The notes under the pieces were generated by a model, which worked only from the letters and a program-made list of their open reading frames with translations, had not been told where the DNA came from and searched no databases. Positions 1 to 7,574 of a DNA stretch of 64,000 nucleotides are shown here, piece after piece; the stretch's first letter is position 1; each line of letters starts with the position of its first letter. The DNA is taken from NCBI RefSeq assembly GCF_018531195.1, contig NZ_JAHDYS010000004.1:186001-250000 (forward strand), given 5' to 3'. Made by a program: the position numbers and the translations under genes. The stretch comes from Pelotalea chapellei (GTDB lineage: Bacteria > Desulfobacterota > Desulfuromonadia > Geobacterales > Pseudopelobacteraceae).

Positions 1-2
1 AC

Positions 3-45
3 AAAAAAAGGGAGCTACGAACTTAATCGTAACTCCCTGTTTTTT
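3..45 (-). terminator. Bidirectional terminator after tRNA-Asn
   Basis: An imperfect hairpin (GGAG/TACGA arms at 10-20 pairing with TCGTA/CTCCC at 27-37) is flanked by an A-run at 3-9 and a T-run at 40-45. It can therefore stop transcription from either side. Read on the minus strand, it lies just beyond the 3' end of the tRNA gene. Confidence 0.75.
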
Positions 46-46
46 C

Positions 47-122
47 TGGCTCCCCAACCCGGACTCGAACCAGGGACAAGGTGATTAACAGTCACCTGCT
101 CTACCGACTGAGCTATTGGGGA
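47..122 (-). tRNA. tRNA-Asn (anticodon GTT)
   Basis: Read on the minus strand the sequence folds as a full cloverleaf of 76 nt. The acceptor stem begins TCCCCAA and closes with TTGGGGA. The anticodon loop CTGTTAA gives GTT (Asn), the T-arm contains GGTTCGAGTCC, and the 3' CCA is encoded at 47-49. Confidence 0.95.
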
Positions 123-282
123 ATATGATCTTTTGGAAACCTGTCAAGACGGGCCGTCCAAAAGGTAAGCGGGTTTATACCATCAGTTCCAAAGAGCTGT
201 CAATACCAAATAATCATAGTTGCAAAAAGTCGGGAGAGTTTTTTCTTCACCCCCGAATACACTGCCCTGGCAGCAGACCGTG

Positions 283-310
283 GAATACTCAACAGTTTTG
301 TTGAATATTC
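283..310 (+). promoter_or_regulatory. Paired GAATAYTC elements (activator site 1)
   Basis: GAATACTC at 283-290 and GAATATTC at 303-310 have centres 20 bp apart. Together they form a 12-bp inverted repeat (283-294 with 299-310) around a GTTT loop. They lie about 75 bp upstream of a -24/-12 promoter, a usual place for a sigma-54 enhancer. The same arrangement recurs near 6032-6059 and 12625-12652. The remaining bases of 123-442 show no convincing gene. Confidence 0.6.
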
Positions 311-384
311 TCCTGTTATTTTCTCACGCTGAGATCCACGTTTCTATTATACTGCAATTACAGTAGAATTCTTGAAGACCGACT

Positions 385-400
385 TGGCATAGTACTTGAT
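385..400 (+). promoter_or_regulatory. Sigma-54 (-24/-12) promoter, metal-sensing operon
   Basis: TGGCATAGTACTTGAT matches the sigma-54 consensus TGGCACG-N4-TTGCW at most positions, with GG and TTG correctly spaced, but the usual GC at -12 is GA. It lies 43 bp before the HMA-protein gene at 443 and downstream of the paired GAATAYTC elements. Confidence 0.55.
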
Positions 401-442
401 AATGTAGGAAACACATCCTGAAATACAGAAAAAGAGGACCCA

Positions 443-859
443 ATGAAAAACAAGATAATCAATGCCATTCTGATCCTGCTGGTGGGCACCCTGCTGACGG
501 TATTGGCGTTATATGTCAGAACAGGCGCAACTATCGATTCAGTTGCTGTCCTGAAAACAGGGGGCATGACCTGCAGCAGCTGCTCCAGCAAGATTTCCAA
601 GGCACTGGAAACAGAAAAAGGCGTTGCCGCTGTTGAAGTAGACGTGCCGGGTGGCTGGGTGATCATCGGCTATGACTCCCATGCTGCGAAACCGGAGCTA
701 TTGTCCGGCCGGGTGAAGGAAACCGGCTTTACCAATGTTGTTCAAACCGTCCTGACCCCGGAACAGTTCAAGCAGATCACAGGCCGAAACATCGGGCAGA
801 ACGTACCACGATCCGGCTGCTGCGGTAGCGGCGGATGCAATACAAAAAACAGAAGTTAA
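443..859 (+). CDS. Membrane-anchored HMA-domain metal-binding protein
   Basis: A 138-residue protein with an N-terminal membrane segment or uncleaved signal (about residues 5-25). It is followed by one heavy-metal-associated domain with the soft-metal motif GMTCSSC at 41-47. A Cys-rich tail, CCGSGGC at 126-132, offers three more thiols. HMA domains bind Cu(I) or other soft metals and pass them to partners; here the domain would face the periplasm if the N-terminus is an anchor. A good RBS (GAGGA) precedes the ATG. It is the first gene of a run through DUF2318, ABC transporter, kinase and response-regulator genes, so metal delivery or sensing for that transporter is likely but inferred. Confidence 0.8.
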   Translation: MKNKIINAILILLVGTLLTVLALYVRTGATIDSVAVLKTGGMTCSSCSSKISKALETEKGVAAVEVDVPGGWVIIGYDSHAAKPELLSGRVKETGFTNVVQTVLTPEQFKQITGRNIGQNVPRSGCCGSGGCNTKNRS

Positions 860-875
860 CCAAAAGGAGCGAGTA

Positions 876-1337
876 ATGGCACGGAATACTCAGAAGTTCG
901 GAATAGCAGCAGGTGTTGTCGCTTTAGTGCTGGTCAGCATCATCAGCGTATTTGCTTTTTCTTTGGGCAAATACGAAAAGGTCAAACCCACAGGGAATGT
1001 AGTCTCATTGCCGGTGGCCCAGGTGAATGACGGCAAGGCTCACTTCTACAAGTTTACCGACAGCGGCAAGGAGATCGCCTTTTTCGCGGTCAAGGCTGCC
1101 GACGGCACTATCAAAACCGCCTTTGACGCTTGCGACGCCTGCTACAGGGACAAAAAAGGCTATGAGCAGCAGGGCGACAAGCTGAACTGCAAGAACTGCA
1201 ATCAGAAATTTGCCATTAATCGCCTTGGCCCCAACGCGACCGGTGGCTGCAACCCCGGCTACCTGCCCAACCAGATCAGCGGCACCACCGTCACCATCAA
1301 CGTAAGTGACCTCAAAAACGGAGCGAGATACTTCTGA
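876..1337 (+). CDS. DUF2318 (Fe-S-membrane type) protein
   Basis: A 153-residue protein with one N-terminal membrane helix (about 9-30) and a DUF2318 domain. The signature cysteines are C86, C89, C105, C108 and C125, with the closing GGCNPGYLP segment. The domain is thought to bind metal or a redox cofactor. It is often found beside FtsX-like permeases and a LolD-like ATPase in periplasmic iron-uptake clusters such as the Campylobacter p19 locus, and the same partners follow here. It starts 16 bp after the HMA gene behind AAGGAG, and its stop overlaps the next start by one base. The FTR1 and P19 partners of the iron system are absent, so the transported metal is uncertain. Confidence 0.8.
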   Translation: MARNTQKFGIAAGVVALVLVSIISVFAFSLGKYEKVKPTGNVVSLPVAQVNDGKAHFYKFTDSGKEIAFFAVKAADGTIKTAFDACDACYRDKKGYEQQGDKLNCKNCNQKFAINRLGPNATGGCNPGYLPNQISGTTVTINVSDLKNGARYF

Positions 1338-2497
1338 TGAAGCTGCACACTATCTCCATCAACAACCTTAAACGCCGCAAGGCAAAGATGGCGTTTCTGA
1401 CCATCGGATTAATGGTGGGCATCGCCACGATTGTGATCCTGATGACTCTGACCAGCTCCATGTCTCGTGACATTGAGCACAAGATGGAGGAATTCGGGGC
1501 CAACATCCTGATCACCCCCCAAAGCAACGGCCTCTCCATGAACTATGGCGGCATCGGCCTGGGAGGAGTGACATTTGATCAGCGCGAAATCCGCGAAGAG
1601 GACCTGGCAGCGATAAAAACCATCGCGAACAACAAAAACATTTCCGCCATAGCCCCCAAGGTTCTGGGAGGGATTCAAATTGGAAAGCACGATGTGCTGC
1701 TGGTCGGCGTTCATTTTGACAGTGAACTGAAGATGAAACAGTGGTGGCGTATTTTCGGGGAGGCGCCTGCAACAGACAATCAGCTGCTGCTGGGAAGTGA
1801 TGCTTCCAAGGTACTGAACGTCAGCTCCGGAGACACACTTCAGATCAAGGGAGAAACCTTCAAGGTATCCGGTGTGCTTGAACAGACCGGATCACAGGAT
1901 GACGCCCTGGTTTTTGCTTCCCTGAAAAAGGCTCAGGATCTGCTCGGCAAACAGGGCAGGATCACACTGGCCGAAGTGGCGGCACTCTGCTCGGGCTGTC
2001 CTATCAGTGACATGGTCACCCAGATTGCCGAGAAGCTGCCTGACGCGAAAGTGTCAGCCATCCAGCAGGTGGTGGAGGGGCGCCTGAAGACCCTTGACCA
2101 GTTTAAACGCTTTTCCTACGCCATGGCCGGTGTTGTGGTGTTCATCGGTTCCCTGATAGTTTTTGTCACCATGATGGGGAGCGTCAACGAGCGCACCACC
2201 GAGATCGGCGTGTTCCGCGCCATCGGCTTCCGCAAGAAACATATCATGCGCATCATCCTGTTTGAGGCGGCCCTGGTCAGCCTGTTGGCCGGTTGCCTGG
2301 GGTACCTGATCGGCATGGGGGGCGCCGCGCTCGCACTGCCCTTAATGGCAGAGAGCAAAAACGCTCACGTTGCCTGGGATGCAACCGTGGCAGGCGGTTC
2401 AGTCGGCCTGGCATTGTTGCTGGGGCTTCTGGCCAGCCTCTATCCGGCACTGCATGCGTCCAAAATGGATCCTACCGAGGCATTACGGGCGTTGTAG
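1337..2497 (+). CDS. FtsX/MacB-type ABC transporter permease
   Basis: A 386-residue permease. There is one membrane helix near residues 18-40, a large extracytoplasmic MacB-PCD-like domain, then three C-terminal helices of the FtsX domain (about 255-380, including the motif ERTTEIGVFRAIGF). Such proteins work with a LolD-like ATPase as mechanotransmission-type transporters, moving lipoproteins, peptides or periplasmic substrates rather than importing small solutes. The start codon overlaps the DUF2318 stop (TGATG), implying translational coupling. The cognate ATPase follows at 2755, separated by a repeat element. The context points to metal or thiol homeostasis at the membrane; the substrate is unknown. 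Confidence 0.85.
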   Translation: MKLHTISINNLKRRKAKMAFLTIGLMVGIATIVILMTLTSSMSRDIEHKMEEFGANILITPQSNGLSMNYGGIGLGGVTFDQREIREEDLAAIKTIANNKNISAIAPKVLGGIQIGKHDVLLVGVHFDSELKMKQWWRIFGEAPATDNQLLLGSDASKVLNVSSGDTLQIKGETFKVSGVLEQTGSQDDALVFASLKKAQDLLGKQGRITLAEVAALCSGCPISDMVTQIAEKLPDAKVSAIQQVVEGRLKTLDQFKRFSYAMAGVVVFIGSLIVFVTMMGSVNERTTEIGVFRAIGFRKKHIMRIILFEAALVSLLAGCLGYLIGMGGAALALPLMAESKNAHVAWDATVAGGSVGLALLLGLLASLYPALHASKMDPTEALRAL

Positions 2498-2526
2498 AAA
2501 TTCAAACCTTTGAAGGCTTTTGAAAT

Positions 2527-2735
2527 ACTCAGGTTGTTCAAAAATAGTCAGATCGTCGCCCCCGGAGAAAGCCCCGCGGAGGCCCCTCACCCGGCTTTTG
2601 GCCACCCTCTCCCATAAAGGGAGAGGGAACTGAATGCCCTCCCCTTTTATGGGGGAGTGATAGGGAGGGGGCCAGCGCTACGCCGCACAAGGTGGCTTCC
2701 GAGGACGGCGGCGAGATGGCTGTTTTTCAACAACC
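2527..2735 (+). repeat. MITE-like intergenic repeat, copy 1
   Basis: The first 55 bp (2527-2581) and last 63 bp (2673-2735) are almost identical to the ends of a second copy at 35698-35900, but the middle differs. The ends carry imperfect 24-bp terminal inverted repeats (2537-2560 and 2707-2730; 18 of 24 match). The middle holds its own palindromes around CTCTCCCATAAAGGGAGAG. No gene is encoded. It separates the permease and ATPase genes of one ABC transporter. Confidence 0.8.
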
Positions 2736-2754
2736 CATCTTGGAGAGCAGCACA

Positions 2755-3426
2755 ATGGCACTTATCGAAATCAACAACCTGAAAAAACATTACACCAGTG
2801 GCGAAGACACCATAGAAGCCCTTGCAGGAGTGGACATTTCCATCGAAGCGGGCGAATTCATTACCATCATGGGACACTCCGGCTCCGGCAAGAGCACACT
2901 TCTGTCGGTGTTGGGGGGGATGAACCATCCTACAGCCGGCGAAGTCGAGATGGCCGGAGTAAAACTCTACGATTTACCGGGAGAAGAACTGGCCGACTTT
3001 CGGGCGCAGCACCTCGGTTTTGTGTTCCAGTCGTTTCACCTGCTGCCCTACCTGACTGCCGTTGAAAACGTGATGCTGCCCCTGGCCATTGTCAAAATGA
3101 GTACGCACGACAAAAAAAGTGCAGCCTGCAAGGCGCTGGAACAGGTGGGACTCGGCGCAAAAACAGACCGTCTGCCCAACCAGCTTTCCGGCGGCGAACA
3201 GGAACGTGTCGCAATCGCCCGGGCGATCGTGAACAATCCACATATCCTGCTGGCAGACGAGCCGACCGGCAATCTTGATTCCACCACAAGCGAGCATGTC
3301 ATGGCTCTCTTCCGGGAGCTCAATGACGCCGGCCAGACAATTGTCATGGTCACCCACAACGCAGAAAACGGCAGGTATGCGGACCGGACCATTGCCTTGA
3401 GGGATGGGAAGGTTGTGAACTCTTGA
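2755..3426 (+). CDS. ABC transporter ATP-binding protein (LolD/MacB type)
   Basis: A 223-residue ATPase with all catalytic motifs: Walker A GHSGSGKST (40-48), Q-loop Q92, signature LSGGE (144-148), Walker B ILLADEP (164-170) and the switch His201. It energises the FtsX-type permease encoded just upstream. An in-frame start at 2692 exists but would encode residues from the repeat element; the ATG at 2755, behind GGAG and followed by the family-typical MALIEINNL, is preferred. The intervening repeat has not disrupted the frame. The kinase gene follows after 21 bp, so the transporter and its presumed regulator are co-transcribed. Confidence 0.9.
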   Translation: MALIEINNLKKHYTSGEDTIEALAGVDISIEAGEFITIMGHSGSGKSTLLSVLGGMNHPTAGEVEMAGVKLYDLPGEELADFRAQHLGFVFQSFHLLPYLTAVENVMLPLAIVKMSTHDKKSAACKALEQVGLGAKTDRLPNQLSGGEQERVAIARAIVNNPHILLADEPTGNLDSTTSEHVMALFRELNDAGQTIVMVTHNAENGRYADRTIALRDGKVVNS

Positions 3427-3447
3427 ACTCTGGGTTATAACGTTCAC

Positions 3448-4566
3448 ATGAAATCCACCATCATACGCATCGGGCTTCTGGCCCTTTCCATCCTTGCGAT
3501 CAGTCTTTTGCACTACCTGACCCCCCTGCACCTCCACTATCTCCATGACATCTTTCAGCGCTTCTATTACCTGCCCATCATCCTGGCAGCCATCTGGTTC
3601 GGCCTCCGCGGGGGGCTGATCTGTTCCCTGGCAGTCAGCATTGTCTATGCCCCGCACATTCTGTTCCAGTGGGGGGGCGGACTAACCCTGGAAATGGAAA
3701 AGTACCTGGAAATCGTCATGTACAACGTGGTCGGCGGCATCACCGGACTGCTCTCCCAGCGCGAACGGGAGCGTAGCATCGAGCTCGAAAAAACCGCACA
3801 TGGCCTGGAGGAATCCTACAATGCGCTTCGGCTTCAGTCGGAGCGGATCATCACCATCGAAGAGCAACTGCGGCGGGCAGAAAGACTTTCAACATTAGGA
3901 GAAATGGCGGCGGTTCTGGCCCATGAGATCAGGAATCCGCTCGGCTCCATCCGCGGAACAGCAGAGATCCTGCGGGACGACTATCAACCGGGCAACCCCA
4001 AGTTTGAGTTCATTGAGATCCAGATTAAGGAGACCGATCGGCTCAATCATGTGGTAGAGGATTTTCTGCGCATGGCACGGCCCCAGGCGGTTGAAATGCG
4101 CCGCTGCTCCTTGCGCGAAGAGCTGGAAATGATCGTGACCCTGACCGGCAGCGATGCCAGAGATCGCCACATCAAGCTCGTACTGGAGCCTTTCAAGGGG
4201 GATGCCCTGGTACGGGGCGACGGGGAAAAACTGCGCCAGGCGTTCCTGAACATCATCATGAATGCGCTGCAAGCCACTCCAACCGACGGCAACGTCATCA
4301 TCTCCCATCGGCAGACAGCTTCCGGCGAAGCGCTGTATTATGAAATCTGCTTCAGGGACAGCGGTCCCGGTATTGACGAAGAAACCGTTCAGCATATTTT
4401 TGAACCTTTTTTCACCACCAAAGCGGACGGCACCGGCCTGGGACTGGCCATTACGAAGAAGATCATCGAAGGTCATGGCGGAACACTGGAAGTAAAGAGC
4501 GGGATCGGCGCCGGCACGGAAGTAATCGTACAACTGCCGGTGCTGGCGGAGGGACAGGAACAATGA
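3448..4566 (+). CDS. Sensor histidine kinase (ZraS/NtrB-like)
   Basis: A 372-residue kinase. The N-terminus has several hydrophobic segments (about 7-25, 40-72, 88-103) but no large periplasmic sensor domain, so sensing is probably within or near the membrane. A coiled linker leads to HisKA with the phospho-acceptor His159 (AHEIRNPLGSI). The HATPase domain shows the N-box NIIMNALQA, DSGPGID and GTGLGLAI. Its stop overlaps the start of the sigma-54 activator (ATGA), which is its obvious partner. Its position between metal-handling genes on both sides suggests it senses metal or envelope stress; the signal is inferred, not visible. Confidence 0.9.
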   Translation: MKSTIIRIGLLALSILAISLLHYLTPLHLHYLHDIFQRFYYLPIILAAIWFGLRGGLICSLAVSIVYAPHILFQWGGGLTLEMEKYLEIVMYNVVGGITGLLSQRERERSIELEKTAHGLEESYNALRLQSERIITIEEQLRRAERLSTLGEMAAVLAHEIRNPLGSIRGTAEILRDDYQPGNPKFEFIEIQIKETDRLNHVVEDFLRMARPQAVEMRRCSLREELEMIVTLTGSDARDRHIKLVLEPFKGDALVRGDGEKLRQAFLNIIMNALQATPTDGNVIISHRQTASGEALYYEICFRDSGPGIDEETVQHIFEPFFTTKADGTGLGLAITKKIIEGHGGTLEVKSGIGAGTEVIVQLPVLAEGQEQ

Positions 4567-5960
4567 AGCCCAGGATTCTGATTATCGACGATGACACCTC
4601 GCTCAGACGGGTGCTGGAATACAACCTCCAGGAGGCCGGCTACGCCGTGGCCACCGCCGCTTCCGGCGAAGAGGGATTGGGGCTGTTCGACCAGGTCAAC
4701 CCGGCACTGGTCATCACGGACATGAAGATGCCGGGCATGGATGGCACCCAGGTGCTGAAGGCGATCAAGGAGCGCTCGCCCGAGACACTGGTCATAATCA
4801 TTACCGCTTTCGGCACGGTGGATGTGGCTGTTGAGGCCATGAAACTGGGAGCCTACGACTACATTACCAAGCCTTTCAATCGTGAAGAACTGCGCATGAC
4901 AGTAAACAAGGCGCTTCAATTCACCGGACTGGCTGCGGAGAACCGGCGCCTGAAGGACGAGCTCTCAGACCGGGCCGACTTCCGCACAATGGTAGGTACA
5001 TCCCATGCCATGGAGAAAGTTTTTCAGGTAGTGGACAAGGTGGCTGACACCGAAGCGTCGGTGCTGATTACCGGTGAATCAGGCACCGGCAAGGAACTGG
5101 TCGCCCGCTCGATCCATACCCGCAGCGGACGCAGAAACAAGGCTTTTGTCGCCATCAACTGCGCGGCCATACCCCGTGACCTGCTGGAGAGCGAACTTTT
5201 CGGCCATGTCAAGGGCGCCTTTACCGGGGCAATCAAGGATAAGACAGGCAAATTTCTGATGGCTGACGGAGGCACGCTGTTTCTGGATGAAGTCGGCGAA
5301 CTGCCGGTTGAGTTACAGCCAAAACTGCTGAGAGCCCTGCAGGAGCGCGTGATCGAGCCGGTGGGAGGCACAACGGCGCACAAGCTGGATGTGCGGGTGG
5401 TTTCAGCAACCAATCTGGACATGGAAAAAGCGCTGGCAGATGGTCTTTTTCGAGAAGATCTCTATTACCGCCTGGCGGTGATCCCGATCCACCTCCCCCC
5501 GCTGCGGCAGCGGCGCGACGACATCCCCCTGCTGCTGCGCTACTTCTGCGGGAAACATGGTGCGGACCAGGTAACCTTTGACAAGCAGGCCTTGAACAAG
5601 CTCGTCTCCTACAACTGGCCCGGAAACGTACGGGAACTGGAAAACACGGTGGAGCGCCTGTTGATCATGCGCAACGGTGCCACCATAACGTTGGAGGATC
5701 TGCCTGAAAAGATCAGCACCGGCGCTGGCCAAGCCTCCGCCGGCGAAGCGGGGACTGTGATCAATCTGCCGGAAGAAGGCTACTCGCTTGAGCAGCTGGA
5801 ACGTGAGGTTGTGGTGCAGGCTCTGGAGCGTAACCAGTGGAACCAGACTGCGGCTGCGCGATTTCTGCGCATTCCGCGGCACACCCTGATCTACCGCATG
5901 GAAAAATACGAGATTATTCCGCCCATCAAATCAACGGGTGAGATGCCTAGTCAGCAGTAA
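4563..5960 (+). CDS. Sigma-54-dependent response regulator (ZraR/AtoC-like)
   Basis: A 465-residue NtrC-family activator with three domains. The receiver has acceptor Asp53. The AAA+ domain has Walker A GESGTGKE (171-178), the sigma-54 contact loop GAFTGA (218-223) and Walker B TLFLDEVGE. The C-terminal Fis-type helix-turn-helix lies near 425-450. It activates -24/-12 promoters when phosphorylated by the kinase encoded just upstream. The window contains three such promoters close by, each behind paired GAATATTC-like boxes, including one in front of its own operon. Those boxes are the best candidates for its binding site, which would make the system autoregulated. Confidence 0.93.
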   Translation: MKPRILIIDDDTSLRRVLEYNLQEAGYAVATAASGEEGLGLFDQVNPALVITDMKMPGMDGTQVLKAIKERSPETLVIIITAFGTVDVAVEAMKLGAYDYITKPFNREELRMTVNKALQFTGLAAENRRLKDELSDRADFRTMVGTSHAMEKVFQVVDKVADTEASVLITGESGTGKELVARSIHTRSGRRNKAFVAINCAAIPRDLLESELFGHVKGAFTGAIKDKTGKFLMADGGTLFLDEVGELPVELQPKLLRALQERVIEPVGGTTAHKLDVRVVSATNLDMEKALADGLFREDLYYRLAVIPIHLPPLRQRRDDIPLLLRYFCGKHGADQVTFDKQALNKLVSYNWPGNVRELENTVERLLIMRNGATITLEDLPEKISTGAGQASAGEAGTVINLPEEGYSLEQLEREVVVQALERNQWNQTAAARFLRIPRHTLIYRMEKYEIIPPIKSTGEMPSQQ

Positions 5961-6031
5961 CCCTGCATGTGGAAGAAGTAATGTAATCACAGAAAAAGAA
6001 CATTGAAGTATAATTACACATGATTAGTGCA

Positions 6032-6063
6032 GAATATTGATCCATACTGAAGAATATTCTTCA
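6032..6063 (+). promoter_or_regulatory. Paired GAATATTS elements (activator site 2)
   Basis: GAATATTG at 6032-6039 and GAATATTC at 6052-6059 again have centres 20 bp apart. The second lies in a perfect 16-bp palindrome, TGAAGAATATTCTTCA (6048-6063). The pair sits about 55-80 bp before the -24 element at 6118. Confidence 0.65.
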
Positions 6064-6117
6064 CAATTATTGAGGGCTATGCATGTTAGTCCTTTGCTTT
6101 TTAGCAACTTAAAACTT

Positions 6118-6133
6118 TGGCATGATCCGTGTA
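6118..6133 (+). promoter_or_regulatory. Sigma-54 (-24/-12) promoter of the efflux operon
   Basis: TGGCATGATCCGTGTA fits the consensus with TGGCA and a following TG at the right distance; the -12 GC reads GT. It lies 33 bp before the translation start at 6166 and immediately downstream of activator site 2. A sigma-54 activator is encoded directly upstream. Confidence 0.6.
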
Positions 6134-6165
6134 ATCCTGTTCGACACTACCTTCAGGAGTTACTT

Positions 6166-7551
6166 ATGATAAAAAACCTCGCATTTGCCCTGATGCTGTT
6201 TTCTTTTTCTGCTGCCGTGGCATGGTCAGGCGAACAAAAATTACCTGCCGAAGACCTGTCGCATCTTATAGCTACTGCTGTGGCGAACAATCCGGAATTA
6301 AAGTCATCCCAGGCCCGTTGGCGGATGTTTGCCAATAAGGCTCAACAGGCTGGCAATCTTGAAGACCCGATGTTCATGTTCAAACTCCAGAACATGCTTG
6401 CCCGTGAGCCGCTCGTTTTCAACAAGGACCCTCAGTCCGCCAAGGTGATCGGCATCTCACAACAACTTCCCTTCTGGGGCAAACGTGCTCTCCAAAAGGA
6501 AGTTGCCAAATATGAGGGGGAGTCTTACAAATGGGCCAATGAAGAGCGCAAGCTTGAGCTGATTCGTATGGTCAAAGAGACGTACTACCAACTTTGGGCT
6601 GTTGAAAAATTTTCAGGGATTGTTGACAAAAACCTGAGGATTCTGGGCGACTTCGTGACTATTGCCGAGTCGAAGTATTCGGTTGGCCAAGGGGTACAGC
6701 AGGACATCTACAAGGCCGGCCTGGAAAAATCGAAGATGCTCGACATGCAGATCAACCTGCGCCAGCAGCGCAAAAGCCTGGAAGCAAATCTCAATTACCT
6801 GCTCTCTCGCCCCGGCACGACTGCGATTGGTCCCATTGCAGACTTTGAACTGCCGCAGCCCCCGCTCTCCGTCGAACAGCTGAATCAGGCGGCCTATGAA
6901 AATCGCCCCCAGATCAAAAGCCTTATCAGTCTCGCAAACAAGGGAGAAGCGTCTCATCGTCTGGCGAGAAAAGAGTTCTATCCTGACTTTAACCTGTCCT
7001 TCGAGTATATGTTCAAGGAAGCCGTTTCGACAGAAATGGTAAGTGACCCCGGCTATAACATGTTTACCGTCGGCGTGACCTTCAACCTGCCCTTCCAGCA
7101 GGCACGCCGCCGGGCGATGCTGGCCGAATCAACATCGGAAACGAACATGGCCATGGAAGAACTGAACGGATTGAAGAATAACATCTCGTACACCATCAAT
7201 GACACCCTGGCCCAACTGGAACGACGCAGCAAGCTGATAGAGCTCTACAAGGGGGGCATCATCCCACAGGCGGAGCAATCTTTGGAATCCGCCATCATCA
7301 GCTATCGAGTGAGCAAAGTCGACTTTCTGACCCTCCTCGACGGCAGAATGAGTCTGTTCAACTATGAACGGGAACTGTACGAGTCGCAGGCTGAGTACAT
7401 GATGAAACTGGCGCAACTAGAAGCGGCCATCGGAACCGATCTTGTATCTATGCCGGCAATGCAGACGGCAGTTCCGCCGGCGGCTGCGTTGGATCAGCCA
7501 CAAACAGCATCACCGGCAGCACCTGCACCCGAGCATCCACAACATCATTAA
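6166..7551 (+). CDS. TolC-family outer-membrane factor (CusC-like)
   Basis: A 461-residue outer-membrane efflux protein with a signal peptide at residues 1-20 (hydrophobic, ending AVAWSG) and two helical OEP domains. It forms the trimeric exit duct for the CusB/CusA pump encoded downstream. The open frame begins at 6037, but the ATG at 6166 follows CAGGAG and starts the signal peptide; the earlier stretch contains the regulatory palindrome and promoter. The C-terminal tail is rich in Pro, Ala, Gln and ends in His residues (HPQHH), which may bind metal. It is the first gene of the cusCBA-type operon. Confidence 0.88.
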   Translation: MIKNLAFALMLFSFSAAVAWSGEQKLPAEDLSHLIATAVANNPELKSSQARWRMFANKAQQAGNLEDPMFMFKLQNMLAREPLVFNKDPQSAKVIGISQQLPFWGKRALQKEVAKYEGESYKWANEERKLELIRMVKETYYQLWAVEKFSGIVDKNLRILGDFVTIAESKYSVGQGVQQDIYKAGLEKSKMLDMQINLRQQRKSLEANLNYLLSRPGTTAIGPIADFELPQPPLSVEQLNQAAYENRPQIKSLISLANKGEASHRLARKEFYPDFNLSFEYMFKEAVSTEMVSDPGYNMFTVGVTFNLPFQQARRRAMLAESTSETNMAMEELNGLKNNISYTINDTLAQLERRSKLIELYKGGIIPQAEQSLESAIISYRVSKVDFLTLLDGRMSLFNYERELYESQAEYMMKLAQLEAAIGTDLVSMPAMQTAVPPAAALDQPQTASPAAPAPEHPQHH

Positions 7552-7574
7552 AATTACCGCACCGAGGTACGATC

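Noticed and set aside
116-304. Small open frame after the tRNA gene
   Set aside because: It starts inside the tRNA, has no RBS and overlaps the regulatory inverted repeat.
2692-2754. Upstream start of the ABC ATPase in the MITE-like repeat
   Set aside because: Residues would derive from the repeat; ATG 2755 has an RBS and matches LolD-type N-termini.
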